Below are positions 36,455 through 47,684 of a DNA stretch of 64,000 nucleotides, piece by piece (within the stretch, counting starts at the first letter, position 1; each line of letters starts with the position of its first letter). A model generated the notes under the pieces. That model was given only the letters and a program-made list of their open reading frames with translations. It was not told the origin of the DNA and did not search any database. Made by a program: the position numbers and the translations under genes. Origin of the DNA: Aquabacterium sp. (GTDB taxonomy: Bacteria; Pseudomonadota; Gammaproteobacteria; Burkholderiales; Burkholderiaceae_C). The DNA lies in NCBI GenBank assembly GCA_023150345.1, contig JAKLLB010000001.1:62001-126000 (forward strand), read 5' to 3'.

Positions 36455-37093
36455 ATGCCCTGGACCCATGACGAAATGGCCGCACTGGCGGCCAAGGAAC
36501 TGCAAGACGGGTTCTACGTGAACCTGGGCATCGGCCTGCCCACGCTGGTGGCCAACTTCGTGCCGCCGGACATCGAGGTCTGGCTGCAGAGCGAGAACGG
36601 CATGCTGGGCATCGGCCCGTTCCCGACCGACGACGAGGTCGATGCGGACCTCATCAATGCCGGCAAGCAGACGGTCACGACGCTGCCGGGTTCGTCGATC
36701 TTCGGCTCGCACGACAGCTTCGCGATGATCCGCGGCGGCAAGATCAACCTGTCCATCCTCGGGGCGATGCAGGTCACCGACAAGGGCGACATCGCCAACT
36801 GGATGATCCCGGGCAAGATGGTCAAGGGCATGGGCGGGGCGATGGACCTCGTCGGCGGCGTCAAGAGTGTCGTGGTGCTCATGGAGCATGTGGCGCGCAA
36901 GAAGGACGGCAGCTTCGACCTCAAGATCCTGCCGCAATGCACGCTGCCGCTGACCGGTGTGGGGGTCGTCGACCGCATCATCACCGATCTGGCGGTGATG
37001 GACATCACCCCGCACGGGTTGAAGGTTGTCGAAATGGCTCCGGGCGTGACACGCGAGGAGTTGCAGGCCAAGACCGGAGTGCCGCTTCAATAA
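36455..37093 (+). CDS. scoB: 3-oxoacid CoA-transferase subunit B
   Basis: Beta subunit of the same CoA-transferase, 212 residues. It carries the catalytic glutamate E47 in [10 protein letters not shown], which forms the CoA-thioester intermediate. The glycine-rich [14 protein letters not shown] and [20 protein letters not shown] blocks are also present. It is essentially back-to-back with scoA. Its last 7 bases overlap the 3' end of the convergent HD-GYP gene. Confidence 0.94.
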   Translation: MPWTHDEMAALAAKELQDGFYVNLGIGLPTLVANFVPPDIEVWLQSENGMLGIGPFPTDDEVDADLINAGKQTVTTLPGSSIFGSHDSFAMIRGGKINLSILGAMQVTDKGDIANWMIPGKMVKGMGGAMDLVGGVKSVVVLMEHVARKKDGSFDLKILPQCTLPLTGVGVVDRIITDLAVMDITPHGLKVVEMAPGVTREELQAKTGVPLQ

Positions 37094-38367
37094 CGCGGTT
37101 TTCGGGCGGCTGTGCGCTGCAGGGCTGTCCACAGCGGCACCAGGCGCGCGTCGCCCATCACCGTCCGGTCGGTCTCCGGCCACAGGCAGTCGCGTCCGAT
37201 CATGCCGGTGCGGTAGCGCAGCTCGCCGAGCGCCAGGTCGACGTCGAAGCACTCGCCGGGCTCGACCAGGGTGGCGGGCACCGACCACAGACCCATCGCG
37301 TTCCAGGCCACGCGCAAGCGCTTGAGCCGGTGGATGGCGCGCTCGGCCACGCGGCGCGGCGCATCCTGCAGCGACTGCGCCACCGCCTCTGCAGTGAGCA
37401 GCAGCTGCTCGAGCTCGCCATCCAGCGGTGCCAGTTCGGCGACCGGATCGGGGCAGGCCAGCGGCGTGTCACACCGTGGCGGCGGCTGGGTGGCGGCCCA
37501 GCGGGTGATCGGCCCGGCCCAGAAGCCGGACCACTCGCCGGGCATGAACTTCAGCGCGAAGGCAGCGCGTGCGCCCACCGCGGGCCGGCCATCGGCGATG
37601 CCCAGTACCAGCTCCACGACGCCCAGCAATTGCCCCATAGGCGAGAGCGCCGAACCCAGCGTCTGCCCAGGGTAGCCGGTGCCATCCATGCGTTCATGGT
37701 GCTCGAGCACGGCGCGCGCCAGTTCGTCGGGGTAGTCGGTGAGTTCGCGCAGCAGCATGGCGCCCACCTGCGGGTGCGCCGCCAGCTGGCGATACTCGGT
37801 CAGGTCGAGCTGGCGGCGAGCGTCGAGGTAGTCGGGGTTGACGTAGATTTCACCCAGGTCGTGGATCAGGCCCGCCAGCATCGCACGTGGCGCAAAGCCG
37901 TGGGGCGCCTGAACTTGATGCGCCAGGGCACCTGCCAGCGCCGCGGCGCGCACTGCATGGTGGTAGGTGGCAGGTCGCACCTGCCGGGCGACCGTCAGCA
38001 GCAGCCGGACGACCGCGTGCAAGCGCAATTGACGGGCATCGGCGAGCAGGTGTTTGGCGCAGGGTTCGAACAACCCGCGCAGGGGCTCGGCGGGGTTTGC
38101 CAGCAGGGCTTCGAGGTCGGTGGCGACAGTGGTTGCATCCACGCCGTCCTGGACGTCGAGCGAGGTCTCGAGCGGGGCGCGCAACTTGCGTTCGATGAGG
38201 CGCTGGTGCAGGTCCGGCGTGATGCGCAGATCGCGCGCCCAGAGCTGCGCCCCGGCCTCGTCGACGATGTCGCGCGACGTCACGATGCTGCGTTGCTCGC
38301 AGGCGCTGGTGATGGACGACAGCGCAAACGGGTTGGCGTGCAGGAACGACTCGGCGCTGGCGGACAT
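37087..38367 (-). CDS. HD-GYP domain protein
   Basis: A 426-residue protein with a central HD-GYP domain, the class of phosphodiesterases that degrade cyclic di-GMP. Metal and signature residues are seen in [28 protein letters not shown] and [12 protein letters not shown]. The usual HDxGK is HDLGE here. The N-terminal 160 residues are an all-helical region without recognised fold, and the C-terminal 150 residues are also uncharacterised. No membrane segments or receiver domain are present, so it is probably cytosolic. Confidence 0.85.
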   Translation of the reverse strand: MSASAESFLHANPFALSSITSACEQRSIVTSRDIVDEAGAQLWARDLRITPDLHQRLIERKLRAPLETSLDVQDGVDATTVATDLEALLANPAEPLRGLFEPCAKHLLADARQLRLHAVVRLLLTVARQVRPATYHHAVRAAALAGALAHQVQAPHGFAPRAMLAGLIHDLGEIYVNPDYLDARRQLDLTEYRQLAAHPQVGAMLLRELTDYPDELARAVLEHHERMDGTGYPGQTLGSALSPMGQLLGVVELVLGIADGRPAVGARAAFALKFMPGEWSGFWAGPITRWAATQPPPRCDTPLACPDPVAELAPLDGELEQLLLTAEAVAQSLQDAPRRVAERAIHRLKRLRVAWNAMGLWSVPATLVEPGECFDVDLALGELRYRTGMIGRDCLWPETDRTVMGDARLVPLWTALQRTAARKPRY

Positions 38368-38469
38368 GGGCCTCCCGGGTCGTATCGCCGCGATCCCTGT
38401 GGCTTCGTCCGCCACCGCAGCGTCTTGAGTGCGCGCAGCGGGCCGTCTGCTACAGCCGGGTGACGAATG

Positions 38470-39513
38470 TCACGCGGCGGATGCGAGTGCGCGCGCGCAG
38501 CGCTCGACGAGCGCGGGGCCCTCGTAGATGAAGCCGGTGTAGACCTGCACCAGATCGGCGCCGGCGCGGCGCTTGTCGAGGGCGTCCTGCGCACTCATCA
38601 CGCCGCCGACCCCGATGATCGGGTAGCCCGCCCCGAGCTCGCTGCGCAGCGCGGCGATCACGCGGTTGGAAGCGGCGGCCACAGGCGCCCCCGAAAGTCC
38701 GCCGGCTTCTTCGGCATGCGGCAGACCACGCACCGCGTCGCGGGCCAGCGTGGTGTTGGTGGCGATGACGCCGTCGATGCCGTGGGCCTGCAGCGTGCGG
38801 GCGATCACGCGCACCTGGTCGTCGTCGAGATCGGGCGCGATCTTCAGGAACAGCGGCACCCGCCGACCATGCTCGACCTGCAGACCGGAACGGCGCCGCT
38901 GCAGCCGCTCGAGCAGCGCCGCCAGCTCGCTGTCGGCCTGCAGTGCCCGCAGGTTCTTCGTGTTCGGGCTGGAGATGTTGACGGTGATGTAGTCGGCATG
39001 CGGGTACACGCCTTCCAGACCGAGCAGGTAGTCGTCGGCGGCCTGCTCGATGGGCGTGCTCGCGTTCTTGCCGATGTTCAGACCCAGGACTCCGCCTGCC
39101 GCACGAAAGCGCGTCGAGCGCCGCACGTTGGCCACGAACGCGGCCAGGCCTTCGTTGTTGAAACCGAAGCGGTTGATCAGGGCATGGGCCTGGGGCAGCC
39201 GAAACAACCGGGGCCGCGGGTTGCCCGGCTGCGGCCGTGGCGTGACCGTGCCGACCTCGATGAAGCCGAACCCCATGGCACCCAGCCCGTCGATGCAGCG
39301 GCCGTTCTTGTCCAAGCCAGCGGCCAGGCCCACCCGGTTCGGGAACTTCAGGCCGGCAACGGTCACCGGGTCGGCCACACGGGGCTGCCACCACAGGCAT
39401 TGCGCCGGCGTGCGTTGCAGTCGATCGAGGGCTTCGAGGGTGAGGTCGTGGGCGCGCTCCGGGTCGAGGCCGAACAGGAACGACCGGGCCAGGGGGTAGG
39501 GAATCAGCGGCAT
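38470..39513 (-). CDS. pyrD: Dihydroorotate dehydrogenase (quinone)
   Basis: Class 2, membrane-associated dehydrogenase of pyrimidine synthesis that oxidises dihydroorotate and reduces ubiquinone. The 347 residues include the N-terminal membrane-binding helix ([20 protein letters not shown]), FMN-binding [16 protein letters not shown], the catalytic serine region [11 protein letters not shown], and the C-terminal [28 protein letters not shown] in two blocks. It is transcribed divergently from rpiA. About 100 bases separate it from the HD-GYP gene start. Confidence 0.96.
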   Translation of the reverse strand: MPLIPYPLARSFLFGLDPERAHDLTLEALDRLQRTPAQCLWWQPRVADPVTVAGLKFPNRVGLAAGLDKNGRCIDGLGAMGFGFIEVGTVTPRPQPGNPRPRLFRLPQAHALINRFGFNNEGLAAFVANVRRSTRFRAAGGVLGLNIGKNASTPIEQAADDYLLGLEGVYPHADYITVNISSPNTKNLRALQADSELAALLERLQRRRSGLQVEHGRRVPLFLKIAPDLDDDQVRVIARTLQAHGIDGVIATNTTLARDAVRGLPHAEEAGGLSGAPVAAASNRVIAALRSELGAGYPIIGVGGVMSAQDALDKRRAGADLVQVYTGFIYEGPALVERCARALASAA

Positions 39514-39667
39514 CGGCAGTACAGGCGGACAGCGGCGCGGATTGTCGCAGAGCGGGTGGCCGCAGTGGCTGCCCGGAACCGGTGCCCGGTCGCCGGGATA
39601 ATGCGTGCACGGCGCCGCGGCCCCACGGCGATTCCGTCAACACCGATTGCCGAGGACGACCCACCCC

Positions 39668-40333
39668 ATGACCCAGGACGAACTCAAGGCCCTCGTGGGC
39701 CGTGCCGCGCTCGAGCATGTGGTGCCCGGCACCGTGGTGGGTGTGGGCACCGGCTCCACGGTCAACCACTTCATCGATGCGCTGGCCGCGATCAAGGATC
39801 GCATCCTGGGCGCCGTCTCGAGCTCGGTGCGCAGCACCGAGAGGCTGCAGGCACATGGCATTGCGGTGCTGGACGCCGCAGCGGTCGAGCGCATCCCCGT
39901 GTACATCGACGGCGCCGACGAGATCGACGGCCGAGGCTGCATGATCAAGGGCGGCGGTGCCGCGCTGACGCGCGAAAAGATCGTCGCCGACCTGGCCGAG
40001 CGCTTCGTGTGCATCGCCGACGAGTCCAAGCTCGTCGACGTGCTGGGGGCTTACCCGTTGCCGGTGGAGGTGATCCCGATGGCGGCGGCGCAGGTGGCGC
40101 GGTGCTTTGCCCGCGCGTACGGCGGCCGCGCCGCGGCTCGCGCCGGCGTGGTGACCGACAACGGCAACCTGATCCTCGACGTCGAGGGCCTGCGCATCGG
40201 CGATCCGCTGGGTATGGAAACCGAAGTCAACCAATGGCCGGGCGTGGTCACGGTGGGCATCTTCGCGCGCCACCGCGCCCGCGTGTGCCTGCTGGGCACG
40301 GCGCAGGGCGTCAGGACGATGCGTTTCGATTGA
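39668..40333 (+). CDS. rpiA: Ribose-5-phosphate isomerase A
   Basis: Interconverts ribose-5-phosphate and ribulose-5-phosphate in the pentose phosphate pathway. The 221-residue product contains [56 protein letters not shown] (catalytic Asp/Lys, in two blocks) and the C-terminal [15 protein letters not shown]. Its end overlaps convergent mnmC by 23 bases. A TATA-like GATAAT 64 bases upstream could be the -10 element. Confidence 0.95.
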   Translation: MTQDELKALVGRAALEHVVPGTVVGVGTGSTVNHFIDALAAIKDRILGAVSSSVRSTERLQAHGIAVLDAAAVERIPVYIDGADEIDGRGCMIKGGGAALTREKIVADLAERFVCIADESKLVDVLGAYPLPVEVIPMAAAQVARCFARAYGGRAAARAGVVTDNGNLILDVEGLRIGDPLGMETEVNQWPGVVTVGIFARHRARVCLLGTAQGVRTMRFD

Positions 40334-42215
40334 ACCGCACCGCGTGGCGCGCGGGGTCGACCGCGTCGAGCAGCCGGGTGGGCACCGGCATCGGCAGGCC
40401 CAGCATCCAGGCAGCGAGCACCTCGCCGGCCAGCGTGGCATGGGTGAGCCCGCGTGAACCCAGCCCCGCGGCCACGTACAGGCCCGGAATGCGTTCCACC
40501 TGGCGTGCCTGGACGGTCCGTGCGTTGACCCGGGACACCGGCACGGCGCCCAACCAGGGCAGACGGTCGCCGGGCTGCAGCCGCCAGCCCACGAGCGATT
40601 CCGGCTGCTGCAAGAGGCTGTCCGACAGGGGCAACCCGGTCAGGCGCCGCAATGTGTCGAGGTTCTGGCGACTGTCGTCTGGGCGCGGGTTCGGATCGGG
40701 GTCGGCAGCCTGGCGGGTCGCGCCGCTGAGCACGCGCCCATCGGGCAGTTGCAGCGCATAGCCGCCGCCGGCCAGGGGCAAGGGCAGGCGGGCGGTGCCC
40801 GATGGCCAGACATCGACTTGCCCGCGGGTGATCTGCCAAGGCCAGCCCGGCTCGCCGCACAGCCGCGGCGCGTCGCCGGCATTGGCCAGCACCACGGCAT
40901 CGACCTCGGCCAGCAACCGGTCGCCATCCGCGTGAAGGCGCCAGCGTGCGCCCACGGGGGTGACCTGCCGAACCCGCGTATCGGCATGCACGGTGACACC
41001 GGGCGTGGCCCGCAGTTGCGCCGTCCAGACCAGCGGCGCGACCCAACCGCCACCGGGATAGAACCATGCCGGCGTGCGAGCCGCATCCGGGCACAGGGCA
41101 GCCACCGCATCGGCATCGAGCGCCTGCGCCCACTGCGGCGGCAGGGCCTGGGCGCTCAGGCGGTGGCGCATCGCATCGAGCGGCAGCGCCTGCTCGAGGC
41201 GCAGCAGCCCCATGGCACCGGGCAGGGTGCCATGGGCGACGGCTGGAGCGAACTCGGTTTGCGCACGCAGTGCGGCAGCGCGCAGCCACAGCGCGTGCGG
41301 CCCGTCCTGCGCATGCACCACGCCGTGGAACAACCCACCCAGGCCCGCGTAGGGCTGCAGCGTCGGCGCCGGTGCGGCGTCGTACAGATCGACCTGCACG
41401 CCCTCGCGTGCCAGTGCGCGGGCCACCGACGCACCGGCCAGGCGAGCACCGACCACCGCCACATGTCGGGCCGCGCCAGCCCGCCGGCCCAGCGGGGGCA
41501 GGTTGGAAAAGCGTGGTGCGAACCTCGCAACGGTCATCTCGCGTTTGCCACCATACCCCGGGGCCTTGGTGACCTCAAAGCCCGCCGCACGCAGGCCATC
41601 GCGCACCACGGCCGCCACGCTCCAGGTGGCCGCGGTGGCGCCGGCGGCGGACAGGCGCGGCAACTGGCGCAGCACCTCGGGCGTCCACATCGCCGGGTTG
41701 CGCTCTGGCGCAAAACCGTCGAGGTAGATCGCATCGGCCTGCAGCTGCAACTGCGGCAGTGCCTCGCGCACTTCGGCCAGCACGAGCAGCAGGGTGACCC
41801 GGCCGCCGTCGAAGTCGAGGCGGTGGATGTCCGGTGTCAGGGGCGGCCAACGACGGCACAGCTCGCCGGCGAGATCGGGCACCCCACTGTGGCGATGTGC
41901 GGAAGCCAGCTGGTCGGCGGTAACCGGGTGGCCCTCGATCGACACGAAAACCAGGCGGTCGCAGCGGCGTGGACCGTCGCGCCAGGCCCTCCAGGTGGCC
42001 AGGAAGTTGTGACCCAGGCCGAAACCGGTTTCGAGCACCACGAAGCGGCCGCGCCCCTCCCAGCGTTCGGGCAGCCCGTTGCCCGCGAGGAAGACATGCC
42101 GCGCCTGCTCGGACGCGCCGGCACGGGCGTGATACACGTCGCCGTATCGCATGGAGCGCGGCGTACCGTCGGCGTCCCACGCCAGGTTGGCGGGTGTCAG
42201 GGGCGAGAAGCTCAC
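40311..42215 (-). CDS. mnmC: tRNA 5-methylaminomethyl-2-thiouridine biosynthesis bifunctional protein MnmC
   Basis: Completes the mnm5s2U34 wobble modification. The N-terminal half (about 1-240) is the SAM-dependent methyltransferase: [19 protein letters not shown] and [14 protein letters not shown]. The C-terminal half is the FAD-dependent demodification enzyme with [21 protein letters not shown] and, near the end, [21 protein letters not shown]. The 634 residues match bifunctional MnmC. The GTG start at 42215 ([10 protein letters not shown] opening) is chosen because no ATG occurs before the family start; its ribosome binding site is weak. Confidence 0.93.
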   Translation of the reverse strand: MSFSPLTPANLAWDADGTPRSMRYGDVYHARAGASEQARHVFLAGNGLPERWEGRGRFVVLETGFGLGHNFLATWRAWRDGPRRCDRLVFVSIEGHPVTADQLASAHRHSGVPDLAGELCRRWPPLTPDIHRLDFDGGRVTLLLVLAEVREALPQLQLQADAIYLDGFAPERNPAMWTPEVLRQLPRLSAAGATAATWSVAAVVRDGLRAAGFEVTKAPGYGGKREMTVARFAPRFSNLPPLGRRAGAARHVAVVGARLAGASVARALAREGVQVDLYDAAPAPTLQPYAGLGGLFHGVVHAQDGPHALWLRAAALRAQTEFAPAVAHGTLPGAMGLLRLEQALPLDAMRHRLSAQALPPQWAQALDADAVAALCPDAARTPAWFYPGGGWVAPLVWTAQLRATPGVTVHADTRVRQVTPVGARWRLHADGDRLLAEVDAVVLANAGDAPRLCGEPGWPWQITRGQVDVWPSGTARLPLPLAGGGYALQLPDGRVLSGATRQAADPDPNPRPDDSRQNLDTLRRLTGLPLSDSLLQQPESLVGWRLQPGDRLPWLGAVPVSRVNARTVQARQVERIPGLYVAAGLGSRGLTHATLAGEVLAAWMLGLPMPVPTRLLDAVDPARHAVRFNRNASS

Positions 42216-42268
42216 GGGCAATGGGCAGCGGCTTGCACGACACGGCGATGCGCCAGCGCCAACGACAA

Positions 42269-42286
42269 GGGGCACCGAAGTGCCCC
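42269..42286 (-). terminator. Hairpin terminator after efp
   Basis: Perfect GGGGCAC/GTGCCCC stem with a TTCG loop on the minus strand, followed by TTGTCGTT. It separates efp from mnmC. The T-run is imperfect. Confidence 0.6.
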
Positions 42287-42315
42287 CCAACGCGACGCGC
42301 CGGCGCGATGCCGGA

Positions 42316-42870
42316 TCAGACCCGCTTGCGGTATTCGTTGGTGCGGGTGTCGATTTCGATCTTGTCGCCCTGGGCAACGAAGATCGGAACCTGGACTTCG
42401 TGGCCGGTGGCGATCTTGGCCGGCTTGAGCACCTTGCCGGAGGTGTCGCCCTTCACGGCGGGTTCGGTCCAGGTGACTTCACGCACCACGGTGGTGGGCA
42501 GCTCCACCGAGATGGCCTTGCCGTCGTAGAACACGACTTCGACAGCCATGCCATCTTCGAGGTAGCTGATGGCGTCACCCATGTTCTCGGCCTCGACCTC
42601 GAACTGGTTGTACTCGCTGTCCATGAACACGTACATCGGGTCGGCGAAGTAGGAGTAGGTGCACTCCTTCTTGTCGAGGACGATCTGGTCCATCTTGTCG
42701 TCGGCCTTGAACACGACTTCGGTGCCGCCGTTGTTCAGCAGGCTCTTGAGCTTCATGCGCACCGTCGCGGCATTGCGGCCGCCGCGGGAGTACTCGGTCT
42801 TGAGCACGACCCACGGGTCCTTGCCCTGCATGATGACGTTGCCGGCGCGGATTTCTTGAGCGATCTTCAT
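42316..42870 (-). CDS. efp: Elongation factor P
   Basis: Relieves ribosome stalling at polyproline sequences. The 184-residue product has the three OB-like domains. The tip loop reads [10 protein letters not shown], with arginine at position 32 in place of the lysine of the E. coli type. Arg32 is the site rhamnosylated by EarP, which is encoded directly upstream with a 3-base gap. That gene pair fixes the modification pathway. A hairpin terminator follows at 42269. Confidence 0.97.
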   Translation of the reverse strand: MKIAQEIRAGNVIMQGKDPWVVLKTEYSRGGRNAATVRMKLKSLLNNGGTEVVFKADDKMDQIVLDKKECTYSYFADPMYVFMDSEYNQFEVEAENMGDAISYLEDGMAVEVVFYDGKAISVELPTTVVREVTWTEPAVKGDTSGKVLKPAKIATGHEVQVPIFVAQGDKIEIDTRTNEYRKRV

Positions 42871-42873
42871 GGG

Positions 42874-43962
42874 TCAATCCCGTTTCGTACCTTCGGTACC
42901 TGTGGACGCAAAGCCCAATATTCTAGCCTTTTCGCGCGCGAACTGGATCAGCTGACCGGCCAGATCGGCCTGGGCGAGCAATCCTGCGCGCCAGCGCAGG
43001 CAGGCGCAGCGCCAGGCGCTTTCGTCCGGCCAACTGCCGGGCCACGGTCCGGCGCCGCTCCACGCATGCCAGAGCTGGCGCAGCGCACCCGCGTGCGGCG
43101 CGGCGAGTCCGCTGGCGGCCACGAACCGGTCGAGAAACGCGTCGAGCTTGGCCAGGTGTACGCCGTCTGGCTGCACGTAGGGCTGCCAGATGAAGGGCAC
43201 TGCCGCCCATTGCGCCTGGACGAACGAGTCTTCGCCCCGAACGAGGTTCAGGTCGGTGCAATGCAGCAACTCGTCGAACGTGACTTGCGGCAGGTGCGGC
43301 AGACACCGGGCTCTCAGGTGGGGGCTGGCCTGCACCCGCTCGACCAGCCCGGCGGCGGTGCCGGGTGCACACAGCAGCTGGGTCGGCGCGGGCCCCAGCG
43401 CCGGCACCAGCGCATCCAGCGGCGCTCCCGGGTAGCAGAACACCAGCACCGTTCGTTCGCCCGGCCGCGGCGCCCAACCGTGCGCGGCCAGCCAGGCCGA
43501 TGGCGCCTCCCGTGGTGCCGACGACCGCAACAATCCACCTGTGGCCGCGGTGTAGCCCGGGTAGTAGAACCACTTCGTCAATCCCTGCCCAGCACCGCAG
43601 CCCTGCGGCGAGGCCAGTCCGTGCGAGCGCTCGACGTAGTCCTCCGCGCTGAGGTACTCGAGGTTGATCCACACCGGCGCGGGCGAGCGCGCGGCCATGC
43701 GCCCGACGAAACCGGCCGGAGGATCGCAGCCGAAGGCCTCGATCACGACATCGCCGGCAGCGACGGTGCTGTTCTCGGCAGCGGACCAGGCGTGCACCTC
43801 GACCGACGCCCGGCCAGACGGCGCCATCCAACCGAGCGCGCTGGCGTCATCCACCCACAGCCGCACCATCTGGTCGCGCTCGGCGAGCGCGCGGCACAGC
43901 CGCCAGCACACGCCGATGTCGCCGTAGTTGTCGATCACGCGGCAGAACACATCCCAGCGCAT
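42874..43962 (-). CDS. earP: EF-P arginine-32 rhamnosyltransferase EarP
   Basis: GT-B glycosyltransferase (formerly DUF2331) that adds rhamnose from dTDP-rhamnose to Arg32 of EF-P. The 362-residue product begins MRWDVFCRVIDNYGDIGVCW, containing the conserved Asp. It contains the nucleotide-sugar motif CTDLNLVRGEDSFVQAQWAA. The start at 43962 is supported by the family's MxWDIFCRVIDN beginning; an upstream in-frame ATG at about 44001 is less likely. It is divergent from uvrC and directly precedes efp. Confidence 0.94.
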   Translation of the reverse strand: MRWDVFCRVIDNYGDIGVCWRLCRALAERDQMVRLWVDDASALGWMAPSGRASVEVHAWSAAENSTVAAGDVVIEAFGCDPPAGFVGRMAARSPAPVWINLEYLSAEDYVERSHGLASPQGCGAGQGLTKWFYYPGYTAATGGLLRSSAPREAPSAWLAAHGWAPRPGERTVLVFCYPGAPLDALVPALGPAPTQLLCAPGTAAGLVERVQASPHLRARCLPHLPQVTFDELLHCTDLNLVRGEDSFVQAQWAAVPFIWQPYVQPDGVHLAKLDAFLDRFVAASGLAAPHAGALRQLWHAWSGAGPWPGSWPDESAWRCACLRWRAGLLAQADLAGQLIQFAREKARILGFASTGTEGTKRD

Positions 43963-44034
43963 CGGCGGATTATCCGGCCCGCCGCGCGAAGAAGAGGGCA
44001 TGTCCACCGCGGGCCGCGGTAGCGGCAGAATCGA

Positions 44035-46005
44035 ATGCGCATGAACGACACCGCTACCGACACGCCTGCCCCGCCCGAGCCGTCGGCGGCGCGGCGCGAG
44101 CGCCTGCTGGCCGAAGTGGCGGCCCTGCCGGCGCTGCCGGGGGTCTATCGCTTCTTCGACGGTCACGGCCAGTTGCTCTACGTGGGCAAGGCGCGGGCGC
44201 TGAAGAAGCGGGTGTCCAGCTACTTCCAGAAGGACCATGGCGGCACGCGCGTGGGGCAGATGGTGGCGCGGGTCGCGCGGCTGGAGACCACGGTGGTGCG
44301 CACCGAGGCCGAGGCGCTGCTGCTCGAGAACAACCTGATCAAGACCCAGAACCCGCGCTTCAACATCCTCTTTCGCGACGACAAGAGCTACCCTTACCTC
44401 AAGATCTCGAGCCACGCCTATCCCCGGCTGGCCTACTACCGTGGCGCGGTCGATCGGCGGCACCGCTACTTCGGCCCGTATCCGGGCGCATGGGCGGTGA
44501 AGGAAGCCATCGTCCTGATGCAGAAAGCCTTCCGCCTGCGCACCTGCGAGGACACGGTGTACGCGCACCGCTCGCGGCCGTGCCTGCTTTACCAGATCAG
44601 GCGCTGTTCGGCGCCATGCGTGGGGCTGATTTCGGCCGATGACTACGCGAGCGACGTCGCGCATGCCGAGCGGTTCCTGCGGGGTGAGTCCGACGAGGTG
44701 ATCGCACTGCTGCAGCAGCGCATGATGGCCTATGCCGACGCGCTGGAGTACGAGCGTGCCGCCGAGGTGCGCAATCAGATCACCGCCCTGTCACGCGTGC
44801 TGGCGCAGCAGGCAGTCGACGAGAACAGCCAGTCGGCGCGCGAGCGCGATGTCGACGTGCTGGCCGTGAAGGTGCAGGGGGGGCGCGCGTGCGTCAACCT
44901 GGCGATGGTGCGCGGCGGACGTCACCTGGGCGACCGCGCTTACTTTCCGAGTCATGTGGAGGAGGCAACCGCGGTGGCGGAGCCCCTGGACGGTGGCGAC
45001 GACTGCGCGGCACGTGTGCCCGAGGTGCAGGTGATCGAGGCCTTCGTCACGCAGCACTACCTGGGCGTGGCACCGCCGCCGTCGCTGGTGACCAGTCACC
45101 GCATCGATCCGGCGCTGCTGGCTGCCTTGTCCGAGCAGACCAGCGTGCGCATCACCGCGCAGCACCAGCCACGCGAGCAGCGCCGAATTTGGTTGCAGAT
45201 GGCCGTTCAGGGCGCCGAGCTGGCTCTGACCCGCCTGTTGGCCGAGGAAGGCTCGCAGCGCGAGCGCACCCGCGCGCTGGTCGATGCGCTCGACCTGGGG
45301 TTGGCCGACGTGGATACCTTCCGCATCGAGTGTTTCGACATCAGTCACACCGCCGGCGAGGCCACGATGGCATCGTGCGTGGTCTACGAGAACCATGGCA
45401 TGCGCAACAGCGAGTACCGGCGCTTTCGAATCGAGGGCATCACCGGGGGCGACGACTACGCGGCAATGCGGCAGGTGTTGACGCGCCGCTATTCGCGCGT
45501 GGCCCAGGCGCTGGCCGATGCGGGGGCGCAGGGCAGCGCTACCGCCGTTGGCGTGCGCATGCCCGACCTGGTGCTGGTCGACGGCGGGCGCGGCCAGGTG
45601 GCGATGGCGCGCGAGGTGTTCGAGTCGCTGGGGCTGGACACCGGCCTGATTGCGGGAGTCGAGAAGGGCGAGGGGCGCAAGGTCGGGCTCGAGGAACTGG
45701 TGTTTGCCGACGGTCGCGACAAGCTCAGTCTGTCGCACGACTCCGCGGCGCTGATGCTGGTGGCCCAGATCCGCGACGAGGCCCATCGGTTTGCCATCAC
45801 CGGCATGCGCGCCCGTCGTGCCAGCGTGCGCACCGGCGGCAGCCAGATCGAGGACATACCTGGCGTGGGACCGAAGCGACGAGCGCGTCTGCTGCAGCGG
45901 TTCGGCGGTGCGCGCGGCGTGGCGGCGGCCAGCGTCGACGAGATCGCCGGTGTCGAGGGGATCTCGCGAGAACTGGCGGAGGCGATCTATCGTGCGCTGC
46001 GTTGA
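44035..46005 (+). CDS. uvrC: UvrABC excinuclease subunit C
   Basis: Makes both incisions in nucleotide excision repair. The 656-residue product has the GIY-YIG nuclease ([24 protein letters not shown]), the UvrB-interacting UVR motif ([17 protein letters not shown]), and the RNase H-like C-terminal nuclease ([29 protein letters not shown]). A tandem helix-hairpin-helix follows ([19 protein letters not shown]). ATG 44035 is used; ATG 44041 is possible. The next gene starts inside its last codons. Confidence 0.96.
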   Translation: MRMNDTATDTPAPPEPSAARRERLLAEVAALPALPGVYRFFDGHGQLLYVGKARALKKRVSSYFQKDHGGTRVGQMVARVARLETTVVRTEAEALLLENNLIKTQNPRFNILFRDDKSYPYLKISSHAYPRLAYYRGAVDRRHRYFGPYPGAWAVKEAIVLMQKAFRLRTCEDTVYAHRSRPCLLYQIRRCSAPCVGLISADDYASDVAHAERFLRGESDEVIALLQQRMMAYADALEYERAAEVRNQITALSRVLAQQAVDENSQSARERDVDVLAVKVQGGRACVNLAMVRGGRHLGDRAYFPSHVEEATAVAEPLDGGDDCAARVPEVQVIEAFVTQHYLGVAPPPSLVTSHRIDPALLAALSEQTSVRITAQHQPREQRRIWLQMAVQGAELALTRLLAEEGSQRERTRALVDALDLGLADVDTFRIECFDISHTAGEATMASCVVYENHGMRNSEYRRFRIEGITGGDDYAAMRQVLTRRYSRVAQALADAGAQGSATAVGVRMPDLVLVDGGRGQVAMAREVFESLGLDTGLIAGVEKGEGRKVGLEELVFADGRDKLSLSHDSAALMLVAQIRDEAHRFAITGMRARRASVRTGGSQIEDIPGVGPKRRARLLQRFGGARGVAAASVDEIAGVEGISRELAEAIYRALR

Positions 46006-46537
46006 CATCTTTCGCCACACCGCCGCTGTTCGAAGCACCGGTGCGGTCAAGGCGGCAACGGCCACCTGCCTGGCGGCACTGACCGCTTGCACGGCACCGC
46101 CGCCTCCGGCGCCGTTGCCCGGTGCAACGTCGGTCGCGGGGCCGGCCTCCGCGCCCGTGCCTGCGCCCGAGCCCACGCCACCGGTGGCCGTTGCGGCTGA
46201 GCAGCGGCGGGCTCGCAACTGGGCCGAATACCGCCAGCGCGCTGCACAGCGCCTGGTCAGCCAGAACCCCAAGGGTGCCCACATCGGCCCGGTGCAGCAG
46301 CCGGCGCTGGCCATACCCGTGCTCGAGATCGAACTCAATGGCGACGGCAGCGTGCGCAAGGTGTCGGTGCTGCGTCAGCCGAGCCAGGCGCGCGACACGG
46401 TCCGTCTGGCGATCGACGCTGTGCACCGGGCGGCACCATTTGGCGAGGTGTCGCACTTGCCTCGCCCATGGCGCTACACCGAGGTTTTCCTGTTCGACGA
46501 CACGCGCCGCTTCAAGCCACGCACGCTGGACGAGTGA
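45992..46537 (+). CDS. Small lipoprotein with TonB-like C-terminal domain
   Basis: A 181-residue predicted lipoprotein. It has a hydrophobic N-terminal stretch with lipobox LTAC (mature Cys about residue 31), a proline/alanine-rich linker (about 32-65), and a C-terminal domain. That domain, with [19 protein letters not shown] and a [17 protein letters not shown] helix, resembles the TonB/TolA-C beta-alpha-beta fold. The GTG start overlaps the uvrC stop by 14 bases; the precise start is uncertain. No TonB box partner is nearby and function is unknown. pgsA follows after about 100 bases. Confidence 0.7.
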   Translation: MRCVDIFRHTAAVRSTGAVKAATATCLAALTACTAPPPPAPLPGATSVAGPASAPVPAPEPTPPVAVAAEQRRARNWAEYRQRAAQRLVSQNPKGAHIGPVQQPALAIPVLEIELNGDGSVRKVSVLRQPSQARDTVRLAIDAVHRAAPFGEVSHLPRPWRYTEVFLFDDTRRFKPRTLDE

Positions 46538-46634
46538 CCTCGTGCCAGTGGGTTCACGTCGCAACCGGGAGCCATCTTCGGTGACTCTCACGGCCATAGG
46601 CCCCGCACCGGCAACGCTCCGGCACAATGGCGCC

Positions 46635-47201
46635 ATGTTCCTCACGCTGCCGACGGTTCTGACCTGGGCGCGCATCGTCGCGATCCCGCTGATCGTCGGT
46701 GTGTTCTACCTGCCTGTCGACGACCGCACGCGCAACCTGATTGCCACGGTGATGTTCGTCGCCGTCGCACTCACCGACTGGGCCGACGGGTGGCTTGCGC
46801 GCCGACTGAACCAGACGTCGGCCTTCGGCGCCTTTCTCGATCCGGTGGCCGACAAGTTCCTGGTGTGCGCGTCGCTGCTGGTACTGGTGCAGCTCGATCG
46901 GGTCAGCGCCCTGATCGCCCTGGTCATCATCGGCCGTGAGATCGCGATATCCGCGCTGCGCGAATGGATGGCCCAGATCGGCGCCGCACGCAGCGTGGCG
47001 GTGCACATGCTGGGCAAGCTCAAGACCACCACCCAAATGGTGGCCATTCCGTTCCTGCTCTACAACGGCAGGTTGTTCGACCTGATCGATACCCGCTGGT
47101 GGGGAACGGTGCTCATCCTGATGGCCACCGTGCTGACCATCTGGTCGATGGTCTACTACCTGCAGAAGGCGCTGCCGGAAATCCGCGCCAAGGCTCGTTG
47201 A
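46635..47201 (+). CDS. pgsA: CDP-diacylglycerol-glycerol-3-phosphate 3-phosphatidyltransferase
   Basis: Synthesises phosphatidylglycerol phosphate in the inner membrane. The 188-residue product begins MFLTLPTVLTWARIVAIP. It has the CDP-alcohol phosphotransferase motif DWADGWLARRLNQTSAFGAF, followed by LDPVADK, with the conserved aspartates. Four to six membrane helices are present. It lies in the usual uvrC-pgsA order of proteobacteria, with the small lipoprotein gene inserted. Confidence 0.95.
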   Translation: MFLTLPTVLTWARIVAIPLIVGVFYLPVDDRTRNLIATVMFVAVALTDWADGWLARRLNQTSAFGAFLDPVADKFLVCASLLVLVQLDRVSALIALVIIGREIAISALREWMAQIGAARSVAVHMLGKLKTTTQMVAIPFLLYNGRLFDLIDTRWWGTVLILMATVLTIWSMVYYLQKALPEIRAKAR

Positions 47202-47263
47202 GCTTCACCGTTGTCCCGTGTGATGCGTATGGCCGATTGCCCATAGAATCCGCGCCTTCGCGC

Positions 47264-47292
47264 TTGACACTGCCGTAGGGCGTGGCTGTAAT
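47264..47292 (+). promoter_or_regulatory. Sigma-70 promoter upstream of hup
   Basis: TTGACA (47264-47269), then a 17-base spacer, then TGTAAT (47287-47292). This is near consensus in both boxes and spacing. It would start transcription about 85 bases before the HU gene. Confidence 0.75.
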
Positions 47293-47383
47293 CGAATCGG
47301 TGCGCGCAGGCCCGCGCCGCACGGTTCGGCGGGCCACGGCAAACGTTACGAATCATTCAGGTCCATCGAGAGGGGGCACCTTC

Positions 47384-47656
47384 GTGAACAAGTCCGAACT
47401 GATCGAGCACATGGCCAAGCAGGCCGACATCTCCAAGGCGGCCGCCACACGGGCCCTGGAGGCACTCATCGGCGGCGTGAAGTCGACCTTGAAGAAGAAT
47501 GGCAGCGTGTCGATCGTCGGGTTCGGAACCTTCGCGGTCAGCAAGCGGGCGGCGCGCAGCGGCCGCAACCCGCGCACCGGGGCCACCATCAAGATCAAGG
47601 CAGCCAAGGTGCCGAAGTTCCGCGCCGGCAAGGGCCTGAAGGACGCGCTCAATTGA
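47384..47656 (+). CDS. DNA-binding protein HU (beta-like)
   Basis: A 90-residue histone-like nucleoid protein. It begins with [10 protein letters not shown] and [19 protein letters not shown], and has the DNA-binding arm with [21 protein letters not shown] ending [14 protein letters not shown]. The GTG start at 47384 fits the family length and follows a GAGAGGGGG ribosome binding site. A consensus promoter lies upstream. It is followed by tRNA-Val(TAC) and ppiD, the common order in this group (hup genes lie next to ppiD elsewhere too). Confidence 0.94.
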   Translation: MNKSELIEHMAKQADISKAAATRALEALIGGVKSTLKKNGSVSIVGFGTFAVSKRAARSGRNPRTGATIKIKAAKVPKFRAGKGLKDALN

Positions 47657-47684
47657 TTTTTCCGCGCCCGCCACGGCGGGCCGC

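Noticed and set aside
42151..44022. A long plus-strand open frame opposite efp and earP
   Set aside because: Spans two real minus-strand genes and their gap; no family similarity.
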